DNA of 64,000 nucleotides from Camellia lanceoleosa (lineage: Eukaryota; Streptophyta; Magnoliopsida; Ericales; Theaceae), in the NCBI GenBank assembly GCA_025200525.1, contig CM045759.1:2356001-2420000 (forward strand). Direction: 5' to 3'. The notes beneath the pieces were generated by a model. That model searched no databases, was not told the DNA's origin, and was given only the letters and a program-made list of their open reading frames with translations. Shown in pieces: positions 58,372 through 64,000 of this stretch (within the stretch, counting starts at the first letter, position 1; each line of letters begins with the position of its first letter). A program made the translations under genes and the position numbers.

Positions 58372-58632
58372 GGGTAAATTACAAACACCCCCTCGAGGTT
58401 TGGCGAAAATACAGATTCCCCCCTGAAGTTTGAGAAATTACATCCCACCCCCTGAGGTTTATATTTCCATAACAAATTGCCCCCTGAGGTTTTTATTTTC
58501 ATACAGATTCCCCCCTAATTTTTCCTAATTTGTTATGAAAATTTGACTCTCAGGGAGCAATTTGTAATTTCTCAAACCTCAGGAGGGAATTTATATTTTT
58601 ATCAAACCTCAAGGGGGTGTTTGTAATTTGCC
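58372..58632. mobile_element. Foldback MITE, 261 bp
   Basis: GGGTAAATTACAAACACCCC on the left and GGGGTGTTTGTAATTTGCC on the right. The arms contain repeated CCCCCTGAGGTTT blocks. Flanked by A-runs, so the target duplication (A9) is not informative. Confidence 0.7.
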
Positions 58633-59035
58633 AAAAAAAAAAAAACAGAAAGGAAAAATGAAAAAGGCTTTTACCACTTTCACAATTTTTTTTTTTTTCC
58701 CTCTGGTCGCAGTTGAGTTGGGGGGTTGGGGGTAGGGAAGAGGTATTTGGTTGGCCCGACAAAAGCTGCAACCTCTCACATGGATGGGAGGGTTTCCTTG
58801 CTATGCTGTGCATGGTTACAATGAATGCGACCATGCCATGGCTCCACAGGCGAGGACTCTCTGGATCACCCTCCTCCTCACTCATTTTTCTGTCACCCAT
58901 ACCAATGCTAATCCCATCACAATTTCACAAGCACACGAATGTTAATTTCACTTTGGACAAATTCAAAGTTGTGGATTTGGTAATAGTTTTTTTTTTTAAA
59001 ATTAATTTTTGGATATTTATATGTAAATCTTAGGA
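58633..59035. other. GC-balanced stretch, no gene assigned
   Basis: 58700-58930 is clearly less AT-rich than its surroundings (GTTGGGGGGTTGGGGG, CCATGCCATGGC). Plus-strand open stretches of 106 and 64 codons overlap in different frames and neither shows a known domain. It may be part of the same disrupted locus as 58190-58310. Confidence 0.3.
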
Positions 59036-59039
59036 CTAG

Positions 59040-59212
59040 TTTAGCATGTACTAAATAAGTCAAAAAGTCAAAAAGTCACTATCTTATTTAAGTCACATCA
59101 TCTTATTTAAATGATATCACCTCTCTAACACATCACATCAAATCCAACCCAAACCCAACAATAAGTCAAAAAGTACACTTTTTTAGGACATTCCAAACCA
59201 ACCCTTAATTTA
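59040..59212 (-). mobile_element. MITE of the 560-727 family, reverse
   Basis: AAATAAGTCAAAAAGTC ... CACCTCTCTAACACATCACA ... AAGTACACTTTTTTAGGACA, the reverse complement of the family consensus. Confidence 0.65.
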
Positions 59213-59884
59213 TAAATTTATATTCTATTAAGTTTTAAAGTAAGACTTTTTAAATTTTCAAGTCTCATTAAATTTTTAATAATAGGAATTATCTTTCAAA
59301 CAATGTTGGTTTATCATTTATAATTATTGATAAAGAAACATAATGATTTGACATTTATTTTGATTTTTAAAATTTTAAAATGTTAAATTTAAAATTGAAA
59401 AAACTAAAAAAAAATTATTTGCAAAAAAAAAAAAAAAAACTAACATTGTTAAAAATTGAAAAAATTAAATTATTTTTTTTGTGTAAAATTGAAAATTTTG
59501 TTTCTATAAAGGAGTATGATGATGGAACATTGATGTGCAAAATTGGGAAAAAAAATAAAAACTTTAAAAATAAAAAAACTAATAATATTCTCAGTTTTAT
59601 TAGATAGTTGAATCAAACCAATAAGTAGAAGGGTAAAAATATTTAATCTCATGCTCTGTTTTTTTTATCAGTTAATGAAACAATTATCTGAAATATTATT
59701 ATGTAAAATTAATAATGTTCTTAGTTTTAAAAATTAAAAAAATTTGATAATATTATCAGTTTTACTAGTTAGGACTTACTGATTTAAAAAAATCTTGGAT
59801 AGAACCTGAGCTACTATAACATTTGTAAATAGGACTTTTAGGTAATTAACTCATTAATTTTTTATTTTTTTTTTGACTATTTTA
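59213..59884. other. No gene seen
   Basis: Very AT-rich with A-runs at 59409-59440. Lysine-rich open frames (59380-59607) are compositional artefacts. Confidence 0.4.
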
Positions 59885-60672
59885 GTTTGGAATCAAAAAA
59901 ATTGTTTGGGTTGACTTTTTTATGTTAGTGAGAGAAAAATATAAAATAATTATGAATTGAATGTGATATTTTATTTTAGGGCAAATTACACAAATAGTCC
60001 CCATAGTTTGGGGCTTGTGTCACTTTGGTCCCTGACTTTTCAATTGTAACACATTTGACCCTGAATTTTGAATCTTGTTCCAAATAAGGACAATTGAATA
60101 TATAATTAGATTTTTCAAGGGTAAAATTGTCAATTTGATAAAATATAAACTAATTTGACAAAAACAAATGTCAAACAAATATTTTTGAATTTTTAAAAAT
60201 TATTTCTACCTACTAAAAATAAAATTATGTAAAATTGATAAATTATTTAGACATTTTTTTTACCAAATTAATTTTTATTATGTGTTTGGATGATGATCAT
60301 GTAAAATTAATTTAAAAAAATTAATCATGTAATTTTTATTAATTTTACATAATTTTATCATTGGTAGATAAAAATAATTTTAAAAAAATTAAATTTTTTT
60401 TTGACATTTATTTTTGTCAAATTAGTTTATATTTTATCAAATTGACGATTTTACCCTTGAAAAATCTAATAATATTTTCAGTTGTCCTTATTTGGAACAA
60501 GATTCAAAATTCAGGGTTAAATGTGTCACAATTGAAAAGTCAGGGACCAAAGTGACACAAGTTCCAAACTATAGGGACTATTAGTGTAATTAACCCTTTA
60601 TTTTATTAATTTTTTAACTTATTTTGTCTTTTAACTAATTTAACTTCAACTTTTTTGCCAAACAAAGCCATA
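59885..60672. mobile_element. MITE (AAAAAGTC family) split by a foldback MULE
   Basis: The left half GACTATTTTAGTTTGG ... ATGAATTGAATGTGATATT and the right half TTAACTTATTTTGTCTTTTA ... TTTTTTGCCAAACAAAGCC join to match 53398-53566 once 59979-60596 is removed. Confidence 0.65.
59979..60596. mobile_element. Long-arm foldback transposon (MULE-type), copy 2, 618 bp
   Basis: Starts GGGCAAATTACACAAATAG, ends AGTGTAATTAACCC, flanked by tttatttta on both sides (59970-59978 and 60597-60605). Arms exceed 200 bp with high identity (TTTGGTCCCTGACTTTTCAA repeated inversely). Same family as 38715-39350. Confidence 0.85.
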
Positions 60673-61807
60673 GTCTCATACTCATGTTATTAAACTGTTT
60701 AAGTTATTAAGATAAAACTTGTAATAAATTTCACAAGTTTAGAAAATATCATTCATTTCATAATTTGAACTAAAAAGAAGTCTAATTTTTATATTTTTAC
60801 AACTAAACATAATTTATGTGAAATTCACGAATTACTAATTTAATTCCCTTTCGAAACCTGCATCTGAACATGGTCGTAGGATTTTGAGAGACAATACTAG
60901 ACTACTTTATTGGATTCTTGGAATCTAACATGAAATTCATTTTAATAATTTATTTAGTTTATTTTGAAGTCTCCATGTGTACAGCATTTATTATAAAAAA
61001 AAAAATTAAGCTGATGAATAATTATAATTATACGATTTTATTATATTTGTTTTAAAAAATAAATAGAGTAGATTTAAAATAAAATTGATGATAAATTTAT
61101 AAAGATTCAATAATATTGGCCACTCTTCTCTCTCAACCGGAGAGAAGATAGAAAAATTGGAGATGTTTATTCACATGTGCTTTGATAATAGTTCTAACTT
61201 TTGGATGATTAACTTGAACTATTTTGGGTATGATAACTAAGCCACCAACTACCTTAATTTTTGACAATGACATTACGCATGCACTTTAGTGCTAACAATT
61301 TCACTTTAATTGAATTTAAAATTATACCAGTAAAAATGATGTCCATTTGAGCATATTGATGATGATGCTACTTCTTCCACAAATTTATAACTAAAAAGAT
61401 ATCATGAATTTTGATTTTTGGGTTATTGCTGTTCAAAAGTGTATTTACTTAAAAGTTAATTAACTTTGACCTAAAAATTCGGAAACTTTTAGTTCTAAGT
61501 CGCTAAACTTAAATACTTTTAAAATTGTCTTGGGAGTGTGAAGGAGAGAAGATTTTGCTAGATTAGTGTGAGTGTGTGTTTTTTAATGAATGAGCAAAGC
61601 AATGGGTCAGCCCTCCCACCTTCATAAAGAACTTTTTTTATTTTTTATTTTTTTTATTTTTAAAAAAATATATATATATATATCTTTGGTGAGGAACCTT
61701 CCTAAACCAGGGTCATATTAGATCCACTTGAAAGAATAAATTTTAATACTAATAATTATTTACAAATTATATGTATTAATTAAGTCAATCAAGGTATTTG
61801 GTCTAAT
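60673..61807. other. No gene seen
   Basis: AT-rich, with a T/A run and (TA)n at 61630-61683. No supported feature. Confidence 0.4.
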
Positions 61808-61816
61808 AATTATATA

Positions 61817-62208
61817 GGAAGGGGGTCACTTTTAGCACAGTAGTGACTGTGATGCCTCCATTTGAGGTGTATTATGGCCTTATTTTTATAATTCAAACCG
61901 TGCATTTTGTAGAGTTTGTTAAGTATTTCATGCCTATCAAAAATTATATTAATCGGATATCAATAACTATATGATTGAATTGCATATTGCTTATGCTATT
62001 TTTCAAAAGAAAAACTTATTATTTATTTTTTTGGTTATTGATCATATAGTTATTGATATCCGATTAATATGATTTTTGGTAGGCATGAAGTACTCAACAA
62101 ACCCTACAAAATAACGGTTTGAATCATAAAAATAAGGCTATAATACATCTCAAATAGAGGCACTACAATCACTGTTGTGCTTTTTAGTACAACAGTGACC
62201 CCATTTCC
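61817..62208. mobile_element. MULE-type MITE, 392 bp, with 9-bp target duplication
   Basis: Starts GGAAGGGGGTCACTTTTAGC, ends AACAGTGACCCCATTTCC, flanked by aattatata (61808-61816 and 62209-62217). Arms of about 170 bp are very similar (ATATTAATCGGATATCAATA and its complement), so it forms a strong hairpin. Confidence 0.9.
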
Positions 62209-62217
62209 AATTATATA

Positions 62218-63163
62218 ACATCACGAGAGTTTGATACCCTTTTGTGGTGATTTTTTTCTCCCCTATTGTAAGTGTTGTATGTAGGCTAATGGTTTTGAGC
62301 TTAGTAATTGATTATTAAGCTTGGTTTTTTTTTTTTTTTTGGGGGAGGGGGGATTCTATTGGGTTGTGAATCATATAAACCTTTAGTTTTGATTTTTATA
62401 TTATTTGATTATGACTTATTAGAGTGTTAGTTATAACTCATTATAATGTTTGTTATAATATTATTTTGATTATACTTTATGTGATATTTGGTTATAAATT
62501 TTTTTTATGACTTCAGTAGGTTTGAGTTATGACAGTTGGGATAATCAATCTTACAAATGTCATAATTTACTTGTGATGCACACCCTAGCATTACTTATTG
62601 TTGGGTAGTGATTTATTTGAATATAATATTCCTTATATTTGTAATTACTCTTTTATTGATTCAAGAAATTAAGTCAAACACAATATTTCATCCAAATTTG
62701 TTGCAGTGAATAATCTAATTAGATCAATATAAAGTTCACTGACCATAATGCCCAAAATTGTGGTTGTTAGTTCATATAGCATTGCTTAGTGTATAAAACA
62801 TGCATTAAGAATCTTAATCATTAATTTATTCAAGCTGTTGGCAAGATGATAATTAATTATTAATCAAAGCTAAACTTTTTTTTAATTAAAAAAAAAGATA
62901 ATCATGTCGGGATGCCATGGTTTGGGGCATGTGAAAAAACTTCGGCGGCTTTTGCGGTTAGTGGCCTAATCAGCATGCCAATGAAATTCCTTTCTTTTTA
63001 TACACTTTTTCGTAAAAATGTTTTTTTATCTGATTTATATCTAATTAATTAATTTAATGCATCCTCAACATTTAATTAATTACGGGAAACATGAATCTGT
63101 TAGAAACATTGTATGTTGTCACCACACATAAGTCAATGTTGTTTAAATAATTTTAGGTATCAT
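62218..63163. other. No gene seen
   Basis: AT-rich with a T16-G run at about 62324-62350. The GC-balanced bit at 62905-62980 (TTCGGCGGCTTTTGCGG) has no ORF. Confidence 0.4.
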
Positions 63164-63172
63164 TAAAATTTA

Positions 63173-63561
63173 GGAAAAATAAAAAATAAAAAAAATAAAC
63201 TTTGATACTTGTAACAAAATAAACTATAAATTTTTTATTTTGTCAATTTAAATATTAAATTTCTGATTTATTTTCAATTTAAACTATTTGCATGTTTTCG
63301 TTAAGTAAAATTAATAGAAAAAAAATATTTTAGTCATTAAATTCAATAAAAATTGGTATTTTAGACATTATATATATATATATATATATTGAGTTTAATA
63401 ATTAAAATATTATTTTTTTATCAGTTTTACTTGACAAAAATAGGCTAATAGTTTAGATTGAAAATAAATCAAAAGATTAAGATTTAAATTGATAAAATTA
63501 AAAAATCTAAATTTATTTTGTTAGAAAACTCAAATTCTAGGGTTTATTTTGTAATTGTCCC
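63173..63561. mobile_element. MULE-type MITE, 389 bp, with 9-bp target duplication
   Basis: Starts GGAAAAATAAAAAATAAA, ends TTTGTAATTGTCCC, flanked by taaaattta (63164-63172 and 63562-63570). Long arms (AACAAAATAAACTATAAATT against the complement of AAATTTATTTTGTTAG) surround a central (TA)n. Confidence 0.8.
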
Positions 63562-63644
63562 TAAAATTTAATATGAATTTACCATGAGAATAAATTTTAG
63601 GTGTGAGTTTAAAAATTAGTGTGTTGTGAGTTATATATGATGTG

Positions 63645-64000
63645 CAAGCATCTTCAACGGTAATAGGCATTTTACCTATATGAACATTACTAAAAAGTAT
63701 ACATTTTATTTTGCCTATCAACTGTTTCATGTTTGTGTTCCAACCATGCTCTTTATTTTAGCTATTCATCCAAATACTATTAATTTTATAAAATGCCACA
63801 TCAGCAACAAAGATGGAGAGAAATAATTCTAATGATTAAATATATTTTGCCTAACCTTGAAGGCTAGCTACATGTAGCTAGTGAATGTGAATTGAGTTAA
63901 AATGCCTAATCACATGCCTAGTGCATTGGAGTTGAAAAAAGTGAGTCATACTAGGCATTTTACCTAACAAGCATTATATGCCTAGTGCGTTGGAGATGCT
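63645..64000. mobile_element. MITE with GCATCTYCAACG ends, reaching the window edge
   Basis: GCATCTTCAACGGTAATAGG at the left and GCGTTGGAGATGCT at 63987-64000 are inverted ends. TAGGCATTTTACCT occurs at both ends. AGCATCTCCAACG-type ends are frequent in plant MITEs. The right target site is outside the window. Confidence 0.65.

Noticed and set aside
58550..59033. Overlapping frames of 64-116 codons on both strands
   Set aside because: Mutually overlapping, one crosses a MITE arm, none shows a domain; kept only as a compositional oddity.
59380..59652. Lysine-rich frames
   Set aside because: Direct product of poly(A) and AAAAT runs.

Overview
This is nuclear DNA from a flowering plant, most likely a eudicot. 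It is AT-rich and intron-containing, and it is dominated by layered transposable elements. I cannot name the species. Only one gene looks intact and host-encoded: a ten-exon DEAD-box RNA helicase of the RH17 / DDX31 / Dbp7 type (22203-29576, + strand). Its ten exons splice in frame to 633 codons plus a stop. No rRNA, tRNA or CRISPR array was seen.

Left third (1-22 kb): nested elements. A minus-strand LINE relic is split by a 5.1 kb solo LTR (1152-6256, target duplication cacgt). From about 7.39 to 21.99 kb lies an old Mutator-like element (MULE) with long diverged terminal inverted repeats. It carries a wrecked minus-strand FAR1/FHY3-type transposase gene and a wrecked plus-strand GRF zinc-finger gene pointing towards it. 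Three solo LTRs later landed inside it (8857-11265, 15761-18079, 20196-21423), each with a 5-bp target duplication. Its right terminal repeat ends about 200 bp before the helicase start codon.

Middle (22-29.6 kb): the helicase gene. A telo-box sits just upstream of the start codon, and an overlapping upstream ATG lies 10 nt before it. Intron 1 is built from about four 225-bp tandem repeats, and introns 8 and 9 each hold a copy of the same MITE.

Right half (29.6-64 kb): no intact gene. It is an archive of small DNA transposons. Several have exact 9-bp target duplications, which indicates Mutator-type transposition: 37208-37600, 40750-43854, 41437-43578, 59979-60596, 61817-62208 and 63173-63561, plus a near-exact case at 38715-39350. 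The most unusual is the nested pair at 40750-43854. Its inner element carries two opposing arrays of about 12 units, each pairing a TGTGAATATTCACA-type palindrome with a GC-rich spacer. Other pieces are a CACTA-type MITE (40108-40517), a complete small hAT element inside a MITE (54623-55559), a 1.55 kb LINE-type retroposon with an unknown ORF (55727-57281), a reverse solo LTR (50942-52265), a Gypsy-like LTR relic (about 48780-49100), and a broken PIP1-type aquaporin fragment between inverted repeats, which looks like a Pack-MULE capture (about 49270-50262).

The parts form a history more than a pathway: a ribosome-biogenesis gene beside a decayed MULE, then repeated rounds of insertion and LTR-LTR recombination leaving solo LTRs.
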